Shown: piece after piece, positions 9,110 to 18,388 of the stretch
Layout of the letters: each line of letters opens with the position of its first letter
Position numbering within the stretch: position 1 is the first letter of the stretch
Assembly (NCBI GenBank): GCA_024233005.1
Contig: JACKQE010000008.1
Coordinates: forward strand, 1 to 64,000
Source: Akkermansiaceae bacterium
Lineage (GTDB): Bacteria; Verrucomicrobiota; Verrucomicrobiia; Verrucomicrobiales; DEV007
Length of the DNA stretch: 64,000 nucleotides
Direction of reading: 5' to 3'
The notes under the pieces: generated by a model
Database searches by the model: none
What the model was told of the DNA's origin: nothing
What the model saw: the letters and a program-made list of their open reading frames with translations, nothing else
Program-made: the position numbers and the translations under genes

Positions 9110-10477
9110 TCACCGCCGTGTCGGCAGGGCCGCCCGGGTCTCGTCTCGCCAAGCCTGCAACTGCTGGCGCATGCTCTCCGCTTGTTGCGGCAATTCCGGG
9201 GCCAGATTCCGCGTTTCGCCAAGATCCGCCTTCAGATCGTAGAGTTCGAGAGAGCCGTCATCGAAGTTCTCGATCAACTTGAAGTGCCCCTGGCGCATCG
9301 CGCTGCCGGGACGGTTGCTTCCGTGAAAGGCAAAATGGGGGTAGTGGAAAAAGATTTCTCCCCGCTGCAGCGGTCCGCTCTGTCTGAACAAAGGCAGCAG
9401 GCTTTCCCCTTCCGAAGACGGTTCTGTGGGAGTGGGCAGGCCGGCGGCTTCGAGGAAGGTCGGAAAAAAATCCATGCTGATCACTGGTTCCCCGCAAACG
9501 GTTCCTGGTGGAATCACGCCGGGCCAGCGGGCGAGCATTGGGACCCGGAGTCCCCCTTCATACAAATGCCCCTTGGCTTCACGGAGCGGGGCCAGATCAG
9601 AAACGCCTCCAAATGCCCCGTTGTCGGAGGTGAAGACAACCAGGGTGTCTTTGGTCAGGTTCAATTCATCAAGGGCGGACAAGACGCGGCCGACCGAGCT
9701 ATCGAGGGCTTCGATCATGGCCGCATAGCGGGGGTCCAGCCTTCCCAGATCGGTCCGGTCCCGGTATTTTATCACGAGGGGCTCCGGAGCTTCCATCGGC
9801 CAGTGCACGGTGTAATTCCACAAAAAGGCAAGAAAAGGCCCGGTGCGATTGCCTCGGAGAAAGTGGATCAGTTCGTCCGCCAGACGATCCGGCAAATAAT
9901 CACCGGTCTGGCGGGGCGGCAAATTGTGGATCCGGAAGGGATCAGAATAAGAGGGGGGGGCGCCCAGGGCGCAGCCTCCCAGGTTGATGTCGAAGCCTTG
10001 TTGTTCGGGGTAAAACTGGAGGTCCCCCAAACCGTCTTTTCCCCTGGATTCCCCCGCAAGGTGCCACTTTCCAAAGAATGCCGTGGCATAACCGGATTTC
10101 TTAAGCAACTCTGCGATGGTGACGGCTTCGGTTGGCAGATGGTCCAGCATCGGGGCGGAAACCAGGACCGCGTCCTTCCTGGCAAATCCCGGCCGGTCCG
10201 GGATGTGGTTGGTGATCCGCAGTCGCGCGGGAGACTGACCGGTCAGCACCGCGGCCCTCGTCGGGGAGCACACCGGAGCGGCGGCATAGGCGTCGGTGAA
10301 GCGCATGCCCTGTCCGGCCAGGCGGTCGATGTTGGGGGTGCTGAGCCGGGCGTTGCCCTGACAGTGCAGATCGGTCCATCCGAGATCATCGACCATGATG
10401 AGCAGGATATTGGGCTTGGTCTCCGCCGCCAGGGAGGAGGCCAGAAGCCAGAGGGGAATCAGGATCCGGAGCGTCAT
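9110..10477 (-). CDS. Type I sulfatase (formylglycine-dependent), secreted
   Basis: This arylsulfatase-family enzyme of 455 residues hydrolyses sulfate esters, probably on a polysaccharide. The start at 10477 (MTLRILIPLWLLASSLAAE) gives a clean signal peptide; the longer frame to 10696 only overlaps the upstream gene out of frame. Diagnostic motifs are NILLIMVDDLGWTDLHCQG (metal-binding Asp pair), VCSPTRAAVLTGQ around residue 70 where Cys is the residue converted to formylglycine, FFGKWHLAG and TSDNGAFGG. The ATG lies 1 bp beyond the stop of the SASA esterase gene (10479), so the two are translationally coupled. A maturase is needed; the SUMF1-domain gene at 21631 does not look like a canonical one. 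Confidence 0.93.
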   Translation of the reverse strand: MTLRILIPLWLLASSLAAETKPNILLIMVDDLGWTDLHCQGNARLSTPNIDRLAGQGMRFTDAYAAAPVCSPTRAAVLTGQSPARLRITNHIPDRPGFARKDAVLVSAPMLDHLPTEAVTIAELLKKSGYATAFFGKWHLAGESRGKDGLGDLQFYPEQQGFDINLGGCALGAPPSYSDPFRIHNLPPRQTGDYLPDRLADELIHFLRGNRTGPFLAFLWNYTVHWPMEAPEPLVIKYRDRTDLGRLDPRYAAMIEALDSSVGRVLSALDELNLTKDTLVVFTSDNGAFGGVSDLAPLREAKGHLYEGGLRVPMLARWPGVIPPGTVCGEPVISMDFFPTFLEAAGLPTPTEPSSEGESLLPLFRQSGPLQRGEIFFHYPHFAFHGSNRPGSAMRQGHFKLIENFDDGSLELYDLKADLGETRNLAPELPQQAESMRQQLQAWRDETRAALPTRR

Positions 10478-10478
10478 T

Positions 10479-11537
10479 TTAGCGTCGCAACAGTTCCAGC
10501 ATCGCCTCACCCATGCCATGTCCGATCCGGGTGTACCAGATCGCGCTGCCAAAATAGTGGTAGGGCCGGTCCGATCCGACCAGCTTCCATGCCTCGAAAT
10601 GTTCTTTCCAATTCGGAAAGAGCGCTTCCGCAGCCCGGTCGACAAGCACATCGGTCCGGAACGCTTTGACGTTGCCTTTGAATCCAGCCACGTCATTCAT
10701 GGAAAGCTGCGCGTTTTGAACAGTCAGCAGGCCTTTTTCGGCCGGTTTGGAACCATTGTTGCCGATGGCCGCGATGACGAATGGCAGGTTCGGTTTGCCA
10801 AGGTCCTTGCGGACATCGGTGATCAAATGCCGCAAATTGGAGGCATACTCTGCCGAGGCCTGGGCCGACAGCATGTCATTGAAACCCTGGAACCAGACAA
10901 ATCCGGTCATTTCCAAATTCCGGCCTTGGAGGGCGGGGAAGAGGGTGGCGTACTGGGCGGAAGTGTCCGCCACTTCTTCGAGCATGGCCCGGTAGGATGA
11001 ACCATAGTCAGCCTTGATGTCCTCCATGGTGGGGAGGGGATTCGTGCGCTTTTGTTTTTCGTTGTCTTTGGTGACTCTGATTCGCGCCTGCTCCAGCTCC
11101 GCCGCGAGGAGATCCTCCGCCGGCAGCCCGGCGGACGGGGGGCGAAATTTTTGGTAGAGCGAATGCCCGCCCCAAGCGGCCTTGATCAGCAGGACTGGTT
11201 CTTTAAAATGCTCCCCCATGAGGTGGCCGAATTCCAGTTCGGGACCGGTCCTGCCAGGCGAGCCATAGCCAATTGTCAGTCCCCCACTGCGCTCAAGAAA
11301 TTTGATGAAAACATCGTCGCGCACTTTCCACTCCTCACCGGAGCGGAGGTGGGCAAACTGCTCTCTGGTTTTTTCATCGGTGGCCTGGTGGGTGATGAGT
11401 TCATTGCTGGCTTTGCCTTCCATGTTGGACTGACCCGCGAGAAGGAAGACTTTGACGGTCTCTTCTGCCGTGGATCTGGCGGCACCACCACAGACCATCG
11501 CCAGAAGGAGGACCGAAAAAAACAGGGGGCGTTGCAT
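10479..11537 (-). CDS. Secreted SASA-domain carbohydrate esterase
   Basis: This is a predicted sialate-O-acetylesterase/acetylxylan-esterase-type hydrolase (SASA, formerly DUF303) of 352 residues. ATG 11537 gives the signal peptide MQRPLFFSVLLLAMVCGGAA. The nucleophile block is FLLAGQSNMEG right after the signal, followed by TGPELEFGHLM, LLIKAAWGGHSL and FVWFQGFNDML. The C-terminus ends in RIGHGMGEAMLELLRR. It is directly upstream of the sulfatase with a 1-bp gap, implying that acetyl and sulfate groups are removed from the same glycan. It is shorter and simpler than the SASA protein at 2900-5893, with no lectin domain. Confidence 0.87.
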   Translation of the reverse strand: MQRPLFFSVLLLAMVCGGAARSTAEETVKVFLLAGQSNMEGKASNELITHQATDEKTREQFAHLRSGEEWKVRDDVFIKFLERSGGLTIGYGSPGRTGPELEFGHLMGEHFKEPVLLIKAAWGGHSLYQKFRPPSAGLPAEDLLAAELEQARIRVTKDNEKQKRTNPLPTMEDIKADYGSSYRAMLEEVADTSAQYATLFPALQGRNLEMTGFVWFQGFNDMLSAQASAEYASNLRHLITDVRKDLGKPNLPFVIAAIGNNGSKPAEKGLLTVQNAQLSMNDVAGFKGNVKAFRTDVLVDRAAEALFPNWKEHFEAWKLVGSDRPYHYFGSAIWYTRIGHGMGEAMLELLRR

Positions 11538-11610
11538 GGACCCAGATTGGCAAGTCGGCGCGGGAGTTGTCAAGTCTGCGACCTCGCCGGTTGCGCCATC
11601 GTTCCGACAG

Positions 11611-12345
11611 CTAGGGAAGGCCCCGTCCCTGACGATAACGCCATTCCGGATGCCCGTAACGCTGCTCCATCAGGGCTGTCGCGGTCCGCAGGAATCCGGG
11701 GTCCGGGGACCAGAGCCGGATCTCCTCTGCGAGGTTCCGCGCGAAGCCCGTTTTCCAGCCACTGCCCTCGTCCAGCGTTGTCCGGACACTGCCTTGATGC
11801 AGGACCGCTCCCCGGCACCGCCGTTGGGCGCCTCCTGCGATTTTGGAGCCGCTGCCGGGTTTCACCAGGTCGGCTTCGACCGGTTCGACAAAACATCGGT
11901 CCACCCGGTGGCCCCGCGACTGTGATGGCACCAGGCCGCAGGTTTCGCCCGCGTCGTTCAGAGCCGCGGCCAAGGCCTCATGGATGACCCGATAGCGGGT
12001 GTCGGCCGAAGCCTTCGCGAGCCGGGAGTCGGCGGGAAACACCAACGAAAAGGTGGAGTCTTCTCCGTGCTCGACCCGGCCGCCTCCGGTCCAGCGTCTC
12101 ACGATCCGCTCGTCCGGCAGGCCGGGTTGGGGCTGCCATTCCTGAAAGTAGCCGATCGTCACCGCCGGGGCATCCCATCCATAGAATCGCAGCATCGGGC
12201 CGGAGGCGCTGCGCAGCAAGGCTTCGTCCACCGCCATGTGGAGCGCCGGGGACCGGCTGGAGTCGGAATCGTGCCAGACCGCCAGGAGCGGCAGCGTCGG
12301 CCCCTGCGCCGTTGCCGGTGAGGCCGTGTCAAGGGACGCCCCCAT
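11611..12345 (-). CDS. Lipoate-protein ligase A family protein
   Basis: This is a cytosolic protein of the biotin/lipoate ligase fold (LplA/LipB family), 244 residues. Visible family features are AVDEALL (~39), PAVTIGYFQ (~60), the nucleotide-binding RRWTGGGRVEHG (~83) and the catalytic-Lys region SKIAGGAQRR (~175) followed by AVLHQGS. Family members attach lipoate or octanoate to 2-oxoacid dehydrogenases or glycine cleavage H protein. No lipoyl-domain gene is nearby. The start ATG 12345 overlaps the stop of the upstream gene by one base (TGATG), indicating translational coupling; an in-frame GTG lies one codon upstream. The unusual partner makes a housekeeping role uncertain, but the fold assignment is good. 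Confidence 0.82.
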   Translation of the reverse strand: MGASLDTASPATAQGPTLPLLAVWHDSDSSRSPALHMAVDEALLRSASGPMLRFYGWDAPAVTIGYFQEWQPQPGLPDERIVRRWTGGGRVEHGEDSTFSLVFPADSRLAKASADTRYRVIHEALAAALNDAGETCGLVPSQSRGHRVDRCFVEPVEADLVKPGSGSKIAGGAQRRCRGAVLHQGSVRTTLDEGSGWKTGFARNLAEEIRLWSPDPGFLRTATALMEQRYGHPEWRYRQGRGLP

Positions 12346-15300
12346 CACGGAACCTGGAGGAACCCGATGAGGTCCCGCACTTGATCGGGTTTGAGAATGC
12401 TGAGAAGCCCTTCGGGCATCAACGACTGCTCAAGGGTTGTCCTTTTGGTGATCTCCTTTTTGTCGATACTGGCATCTCCGGCCGGGGAACGCAGGGTCAC
12501 GGTATAGTCGTTCTCGGCCGCGACAAATCCCTGCACGCTCTGGCCGGCTTTGGTTTCGATGATCGTCACCTGGAAATCCTTCGGCAGCGTCGCGGAGGGA
12601 TCGATGATGTTTTCAAGCAGATAATACACATCGCTCCGGTTGGCTCCCGTCAGATCCGGACCAATGTTGCCGCCTTCTCCCTTGAAGGTGTGGCAGGCCG
12701 TGCAGGTGGCACGGAACAGGGTGTGACCGGCTTCCACATCCGCTTTGGCGAGAACGTCGGCGGTGAGTTGATCCTGCCAGGCCTTGATCGAAGCCGCCTT
12801 TTCGGCGCTGCTTTTCTGCAGTTTGCCATAGAGGGATTCGACCCGCTTTTTCAATCCCTCGTTTTTCAGGTTCTGAATCTGCCGGGCATGGAAGGCGGTG
12901 AGTGCGTGCCGGGGCAGGGTGCCCGCTTCCACGGCATCGAGCAACGCAGTGGCGCCGGCCACGTTGGCGGAGAGGGCGTTGACGGCGGCGGTCTGTTCGG
13001 CGGGCTTCATGGCGGTAAAGTGTCCGGTCAACGCGGCCGCGGTTTTGGAGGAAGGAAAAGAGCCCAGTGCCTGAATGGCGGTTCCACGGACGGCTTCGTC
13101 ATCCAGCAGCCTGATTAGTATCGGGACAACGAAGGCATCGCGGGTGCCGGCCAGCAACCCAACACATTCCTGACGCCAGTCGGCATTGGCCTGGGAATCG
13201 CCCGCGGTCTCGAGCAACCGGGTGGTGGTTGCGGCGGGATCGAAACTCAGTCCCAGCCGGGCCCGGCTGCTGCGCAGGGAATCGGATTGGGCGAGGGCGG
13301 CATCCAAGGCGTTCCACGCTGCCGGAGCCTCGATTTGCCGGCCTTGCAGTCCAAGCGCGAGGCCCTCGGCGGCGGACTGGAGTCGTGCGGCGTCGTTCCC
13401 GGTCGCCATGCCGGTGAGCGTGGTGAGCAGGAGGCCGATCTGTTCGGGTGTGCCGGCTTCTCCGAGGCGGCGGGCGATCGAGGGGGCATACCGGGGGAAG
13501 ACACTCGTTTTCATCAGGGTCAGTCCCCGTGCGGGATCGGCCAGCACACGGTCTCGGAGGCCGAACCAGACGAGGTAGGGAAGGTTCTGATCCTCGGCAT
13601 CTCCGGCATGCACTGACAACGCTTCCGCGACCGGCCAGGCGGTTTCGTCAGGCAACTGCTGGGTGGCGCTGGCGAGATAGGCGCGGACTTTCGGGGAGGG
13701 ATCACGCTTGGCCATTTCGGCCCACCATCCCGCTTTGCCTTCCGCCGCCGTGGCGGGGGCGCCCAGACCATCCAAAGCCAACCGCACCGCCCAGGCGCGC
13801 AGGCTGTCGTCCTTGGACTCCCTCAGGCTGGCCAGCGCGGAGGGTTGGAGCAGGCCAGTGGCGCTCAGGGTGAGCAGGGCCCGGATCCGGAACGCGAGCG
13901 AAGGATGGGTGTCGAGGATTTTCGTCAGCATTTCCCCGGTCCGGGCGCTGTCGGCTGCGGAGGGGGGCGGGCCTTCCCCGCTGAAGCGGTACTGCAGGAC
14001 ATGACGGGCCATGCGAGCCTTCCACTCGTTGGCATCCAGTTGCAGATTGACCAGATCGTCGAGTGGGGCCTTGCCCAGGTCGAAGCCCGGAGATTGCTTG
14101 CCGGACTCCCCGTATATGAGCTTGTAAATCCGGCCCGAGGAACGGTGCACCCCGTCGTTGTCATGGCATTCCCCGAGGTCGCACCAGTCCGAGACAAAGA
14201 CATCGCCGTCCGGACCGTAGAGCAGGGTCACGCCCCGGAACCAGGGATTGTTGGCGAACATGAAGTCTTTGCCGTGTTTTGCGACGTAGCCTGAGCCGCG
14301 CGTTTCCAGTCGGTCATTGTTGAGACGGCGACCGTGGGTGTTGCAGAGGAACACGGTGTCCGCATAGGCTTCCGGCCATTTGCCACCGAGATAGATCATG
14401 CCGCCGCAGTGGGAATGCCCCCCGCCGAGATCGCCATGAATGCCCACGCCATCTCGGGTTTTCGTCCAGTCCGCGGTGGTGCCGGCGTGGTGCAGGTGGT
14501 CCGCGGTGAGAGGAATGCGCTCATAGACTCCCTGGATCACCGGGTCGGCCCGGTCTCCCATGCGGGGATAAAAAGCGCCCGGAAGGACATGCCAGAGATG
14601 GCCGTTGACGTTGTTGGTGAAAAACAGATCGCCGAGGGAGTTCCAGTCCAGCCCCCAGGGGTTCGTGGTGCCGCGGCAGACCACTTCGAAACGGTGTGAC
14701 ACCGGGTGATAGCGCCAAATGGCGCAGTCGAAAGTGAGGCGCTCCGCCTCCGGAGAGCCGGGTCGGCCAACGGTCGATGGCGCCGTGATGCCATGGCGTC
14801 CATAGAGCCAGCCATCGATGCCCCAAGTCAGGCCGTTGAAGAAATTGTGGCCCGCTTTCTCCGTCCAGCCGTCGAGCACCACCTCCGGTGCCCCGTCCGG
14901 TTGGTCGTCGCCGTCCCGATCCGGAATGAACAGCAGATTCGGCGAGTCGCAGATCCAGACTCCGCCCCAGCCGACGGTCATCCCGGAGACATGATTGCCC
15001 CCGGTCCAAAAGACGGTGCGCTTGTCATGACGTCCGTCATTGTCTGTGTCCTCGAAGACCAGGATCCGGTCCTCGGCCCGGTGTTCCCATTCTTTGTAGG
15101 AATAGGACTCCGCCACCCAGAGCCGGCCCCGGGCGTCCAGGGCCATCGCCACCGGTTGACGCACATCCGGCTCACCAGCGAAAAGGGTCGCATGGAATCC
15201 CTCCGGCAGGGTGATCGCCTTGGCGGCTTCAGCCGGAGAGGGGGGAGACTCGCCCGGAGCCTGGGTATCGCGAGGCACATAGTCGGCGGTGAAAGCGGGG

Positions 15301-15350
15301 CCATTCACGCCCAGCAGGGCGGCGAAGAAAAACAGGCGGGGGACAGTCAT
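12345..15350 (-). CDS. PVC-type membrane-bound dehydrogenase: beta-propeller, HEAT-like repeats and cytochrome c
   Basis: This secreted redox protein has 1001 residues. A signal peptide (MTVPRLFFFAALLGVNGPAF) is followed by the 'putative membrane-bound dehydrogenase' propeller: FHATLFAGEPDVRQPVAMA, RGRLWVAESYSY, ILVFEDTDNDGRHDK, GVWICDSPNLLFIPDRDGD, HCGGMIYLGG and VFVSDWCDLGECHD. A long helical HEAT-like region follows (about residues 430-850). A single PVC-type haem motif, CTACHTFKGEGGNIGPDL (~882), precedes IDPSATLPKDF and the end LMPEGLLSILKPDQVRDLIGFLQV. The C-terminal domain matches that of the protein at 5936-8830. The oxidised substrate is unknown. It is the first gene of a two-gene unit with the lipoate-ligase-like gene. 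Confidence 0.85.
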   Translation of the reverse strand: MTVPRLFFFAALLGVNGPAFTADYVPRDTQAPGESPPSPAEAAKAITLPEGFHATLFAGEPDVRQPVAMALDARGRLWVAESYSYKEWEHRAEDRILVFEDTDNDGRHDKRTVFWTGGNHVSGMTVGWGGVWICDSPNLLFIPDRDGDDQPDGAPEVVLDGWTEKAGHNFFNGLTWGIDGWLYGRHGITAPSTVGRPGSPEAERLTFDCAIWRYHPVSHRFEVVCRGTTNPWGLDWNSLGDLFFTNNVNGHLWHVLPGAFYPRMGDRADPVIQGVYERIPLTADHLHHAGTTADWTKTRDGVGIHGDLGGGHSHCGGMIYLGGKWPEAYADTVFLCNTHGRRLNNDRLETRGSGYVAKHGKDFMFANNPWFRGVTLLYGPDGDVFVSDWCDLGECHDNDGVHRSSGRIYKLIYGESGKQSPGFDLGKAPLDDLVNLQLDANEWKARMARHVLQYRFSGEGPPPSAADSARTGEMLTKILDTHPSLAFRIRALLTLSATGLLQPSALASLRESKDDSLRAWAVRLALDGLGAPATAAEGKAGWWAEMAKRDPSPKVRAYLASATQQLPDETAWPVAEALSVHAGDAEDQNLPYLVWFGLRDRVLADPARGLTLMKTSVFPRYAPSIARRLGEAGTPEQIGLLLTTLTGMATGNDAARLQSAAEGLALGLQGRQIEAPAAWNALDAALAQSDSLRSSRARLGLSFDPAATTTRLLETAGDSQANADWRQECVGLLAGTRDAFVVPILIRLLDDEAVRGTAIQALGSFPSSKTAAALTGHFTAMKPAEQTAAVNALSANVAGATALLDAVEAGTLPRHALTAFHARQIQNLKNEGLKKRVESLYGKLQKSSAEKAASIKAWQDQLTADVLAKADVEAGHTLFRATCTACHTFKGEGGNIGPDLTGANRSDVYYLLENIIDPSATLPKDFQVTIIETKAGQSVQGFVAAENDYTVTLRSPAGDASIDKKEITKRTTLEQSLMPEGLLSILKPDQVRDLIGFLQVP

Positions 15351-15486
15351 GGGGAGGCATCCTAGCAGTGATGCAAGGGCTTGGCGATGGCGAAAACGCG
15401 CCCGGACTTTTTGTCCCCGGCGGAAGGCAGGCCCCGGGGGCTTGCTTGCAAGGCCGCCCTGTGGGAAGGAAACGTGGGCCGCTCCT

Positions 15487-16245
15487 TCACGATTCCGGTT
15501 TTTCCGGTGTCCCCTCCACCGGTGTTTGCTTCGGCTTGCGCTCAGCGGCCGGCTTGGGAACCAGCCGGAGCCGGCCGTTTTCGATTTTCAGTTCCTCCAA
15601 CTGGTCGACGGCCGCATTCAGTTTGGAGTCCCGGGGGGAATCCTTGAAGAGGTTTTCCGCGCGGAGTTGGGTTAGAAAGCTGGCAGGCAGGGGCTTGCCG
15701 GCGACACTGACATCCTGAATGTGGCCCTCCAGCTTCCCGTTTCTCAGGCTCAGCCGGATGCTGGCGACCCCGTTGAGGTATCGACCTTTGAACAGGTCGC
15801 CCACGTCATCCATCGGAATACTGATCTCCGCCGACAGCCGGTCATCGACGATGGCGACCCGGGCGCGGGTGGACAATTCCTCCCAGTCCGGGTGATGGCT
15901 GATGATGAGATTGATGTCATCTCCGGTCACCTCCAAGGGCTCGGTCTCGGTGCCATCCCGCATTGCCTTGGCGAAGGCTTCGAACTTCGCGAGAAGCGTC
16001 TCCAGTCTCGCCGGATCCGCTTCGGGCTGGTCGAAGGCCACCGGGGTTTCGGACGTGAAATGATTGACCGCCCCGCTTGCGAGGTCCTTGGCTTTGATGA
16101 CGACAAAAAACACGCCGCCCCCCAGAATTAGTAGGGAGAGCAGGCATCCGAGGCTGCACCCAAGCAGCCACTTTCCACTGGAACCGGTGCTCTCAGGCCG
16201 GGGCACTGGTTGGGAATAGTCCTGATAAGGCGACGTCTCGTTCAT
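15487..16245 (-). CDS. Membrane-anchored protein of unknown function
   Basis: I do not recognise a named family for this 252-residue protein. A Pro-rich N-terminus (about 25 residues) precedes one strong membrane span, roughly LLGCSLGCLLSLLILGGGVF, and a soluble domain beginning AKDLASGAVNHF. The C-terminal 30 residues are basic and Pro-rich (PKPAAERKPKQTPVEGTPEK). The layout, with a short cytoplasmic tail, one span and an alpha/beta domain with repeating LxGHIQDVSV/KLEGH strands, fits a periplasmic lipid-binding-like or assembly factor. That is inference only. It is transcribed in the same direction as the dehydrogenase, 137 bp away, so a shared promoter is possible but not shown. Confidence 0.75.
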   Translation of the reverse strand: MNETSPYQDYSQPVPRPESTGSSGKWLLGCSLGCLLSLLILGGGVFFVVIKAKDLASGAVNHFTSETPVAFDQPEADPARLETLLAKFEAFAKAMRDGTETEPLEVTGDDINLIISHHPDWEELSTRARVAIVDDRLSAEISIPMDDVGDLFKGRYLNGVASIRLSLRNGKLEGHIQDVSVAGKPLPASFLTQLRAENLFKDSPRDSKLNAAVDQLEELKIENGRLRLVPKPAAERKPKQTPVEGTPEKPES

Positions 16246-16628
16246 CGGTGGTAGGCCTGGTAGGCTCAGGGGGATTCAGTTCAGGCAGTCTGCCGCTTTC
16301 GCCGTCTCTTTTCAAGGGGGAGACCGCTTCTCACAAGCATTTTCGCGAACCGCGAGGGTGGACTCGTAAGGAGGGCGCGGTGGCTTAGTAGTTGCAATTA
16401 GAAGGCAACGGCAATTCCTTGAGCCGGCAGATTGCTCCTGGACGGAGACGAAAGTTGCCATGGCTTGCGCTCCGGATGAAAAGGCTTCCAGTCGGTGGTG
16501 CGGGATCGACAGAAGTCCGCGCCAGGGGTGGCAGGACTGAACTACCTCCGCCCTTTCCAGCCGAACCCAATTCCCCGGTCCCTACCACGTGTGTTGACAG
16601 GATCCTTCCGGCGCGCCAGTTTTCCGCC
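16246..16628. other. Intergenic region between divergent genes
   Basis: About 380 bp separate the divergent genes at 15487-16245 and 16629-17969. I see no convincing coding frame; the in-frame extension upstream of ATG 16629 has no signal-like or conserved features. A TTGACA hexamer at about 16593 could be a -35 box for the plus-strand gene, but the -10 position is weak. Confidence 0.5.
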
Positions 16629-17969
16629 ATGAGATCCCCCTTGCCCTCGTCCCTGGTTCGGCGTTCTTGCGCCCTCTCCTTCGCCAGCCTTGTCATGGCG
16701 CTGTCGCTGTCCGCCGCAGACAGTTGGCCGGACTTTCGCGGCCCGAGCCAGGACGGCCACGCGGGCTCTGCCGGGTTGCCCTTGAGCTGGAGCGAGTCCG
16801 AGAATGTGAAGTGGAAGACGGAAATTCCCCTCCTCGGCCTGTCCTCGCCGGTCGTCATGGACAACCAAGTCTGGCTGACCACGGCGACGGAGGACGGACA
16901 CGACTTTCATGTGCTCTGCGTGGATGCGACAACCGGGAAGATCATCGCCGACCAGAAATTGTTTCACAGTGACAATCCCCAATCCCTCGGCAACGGGGCG
17001 CAGGACAACAGCTATGCCACGCCGTCGGCGGTCATTGAATCCGGGCGGGTTTACGTTCACTACGGCCACTTCGGAACCGCCTGTCTCGACACCGCCACCA
17101 AAAACGTTCTCTGGAAGCGGGAGGACCTGAAATGCTGGCATTACCGGGGAGCCTCCAGCTCTCCCGTGCTTTTTGAAGACCTCTTGATCCTGACCTTTGA
17201 CGGAGCGGACCTGCAGTATCTGGTTGCGCTCAACAAACGCACCGGAGAGACCGTCTGGAAGACGGACCGATCGGTGGCGTGGAACGACGAGGACATCGAC
17301 AAGCAAATGGTCAAGGAGGGCGACTGGCGCAAGGCGCATAGCACGCCGTTGATCGTCTCCATCGACGGAAAGCCGGTGATGTGCAGCACGGGGGCGAAGG
17401 CCGCCTACGGATATGACCCCCGGACCGGCAAGGAACTCTGGCGGGTGGAACACCCCGCCTACTCTGCCGCCCCCCGACCCGTCTTTTACGACGGGCATTT
17501 CATCATCGTCACCGGATTCAGCAAAGGAGCGGAAATGATGTCCGTGAGAGTCGGGGGCCACGGTGTGGTGACCGACACCCATGTGGAGTGGAAGATCGAC
17601 AAAGCATTTCCCAAGTATTCCTCGCCCATCGTGGTCGATGATTTGGTATACTTCGCCTTGGATGACAGCTTCGTGGTCTGCGTGGAGGCGAAGACCGGAG
17701 CGGAGGTCTGGAGGGGACGGCTGAACGGCAAATTCCGGGCCTGTCCGATTCTCGCGGACGGCAAACTGTTCTTCTTCAGCCTCGAAGGCGAGACCACCGT
17801 GATCGAGCCCGGCCGCGCATTCAAGGTCCTCGCGACAAACCACCTCGCCACCGATGCCCCGCTGGATGATCCCCGACGTGGCCCCGGGTTCATGGCTTCT
17901 CCCGCCGTGGTCGGCAAGGCCATGTTTCTCCGCACGCGGCATCACCTTTACCGGATCGAGTCCCCATAG
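16629..17969 (+). CDS. Secreted PQQ-like beta-propeller repeat protein
   Basis: This 446-residue protein is probably periplasmic. ATG 16629 gives the signal peptide ending ALSLSAAD; the upstream in-frame extension to 16392 looks non-coding. The mature part begins SWPDFRGPSQDG, the usual opening of PVC 'PQQ-binding-like beta-propeller' proteins. It is followed by repeated blades with Trp-docking motifs such as GKIIADQKLFH, NVLWKREDL, GETVWKTDR, GKELWRVEHP and GAEVWRGRL. Such proteins range from true quinoprotein dehydrogenases to scaffold proteins. I see no clear PQQ-ligand set, so enzymatic activity is not established. It stands alone, with more than 350 bp on each side. Confidence 0.82.
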   Translation: MRSPLPSSLVRRSCALSFASLVMALSLSAADSWPDFRGPSQDGHAGSAGLPLSWSESENVKWKTEIPLLGLSSPVVMDNQVWLTTATEDGHDFHVLCVDATTGKIIADQKLFHSDNPQSLGNGAQDNSYATPSAVIESGRVYVHYGHFGTACLDTATKNVLWKREDLKCWHYRGASSSPVLFEDLLILTFDGADLQYLVALNKRTGETVWKTDRSVAWNDEDIDKQMVKEGDWRKAHSTPLIVSIDGKPVMCSTGAKAAYGYDPRTGKELWRVEHPAYSAAPRPVFYDGHFIIVTGFSKGAEMMSVRVGGHGVVTDTHVEWKIDKAFPKYSSPIVVDDLVYFALDDSFVVCVEAKTGAEVWRGRLNGKFRACPILADGKLFFFSLEGETTVIEPGRAFKVLATNHLATDAPLDDPRRGPGFMASPAVVGKAMFLRTRHHLYRIESP

Positions 17970-18388
17970 CCTTGCGCATGTTTCCCTGATCCTCCTGCTC
18001 CAAGGAATCGATTCTTGATTTCCCCCGGGTCAATGGTAATGCGGGGGATGTTGGATACGATTTGGGTTAAACGCTTAATTCCAGTGGATTGCGTGGGTCG
18101 TGATAGGGTTGCGCTCTTTCGGGACTCGTTTTCGTGTCCGGGCGTTTGGAAGGCGAAAACTCTCGCCTTAGGCCCCGAGGAGGTGGGGGGCGCCCCAGAT
18201 CCACAGTGGGCTTCGATGACCAGATTGATGGATTGACAGATTATGGTCGGATGGGATTGAATTGCTGTGTTCCTAGGTCGTCAGGATCGCGGACTCCATC
18301 CCCGCCTGGGCATCCCATGCCAGTGCGCTGAAACTGTGAAAACGAGGCGGCAAGTCTGCCAAATCGGAATCGGATCCCGCAACCCCTC
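17970..18388. other. Intergenic region, no gene recognised
   Basis: These 419 bp lie between the propeller gene and the first DUF4838 gene. No frame here has coding character. A locally AT-richer stretch around 18060-18080 could contain a promoter for the 18389 gene, but no clear -35/-10 pair stands out. Confidence 0.45.

Noticed and set aside
10478..10696. N-terminal extension of the sulfatase
   Set aside because: It overlaps the esterase gene out of frame, and the signal peptide begins exactly at ATG 10477.
16542..17945. 467-codon minus-strand frame
   Set aside because: It is antisense to the PQQ-like propeller gene and lacks signals or motifs.
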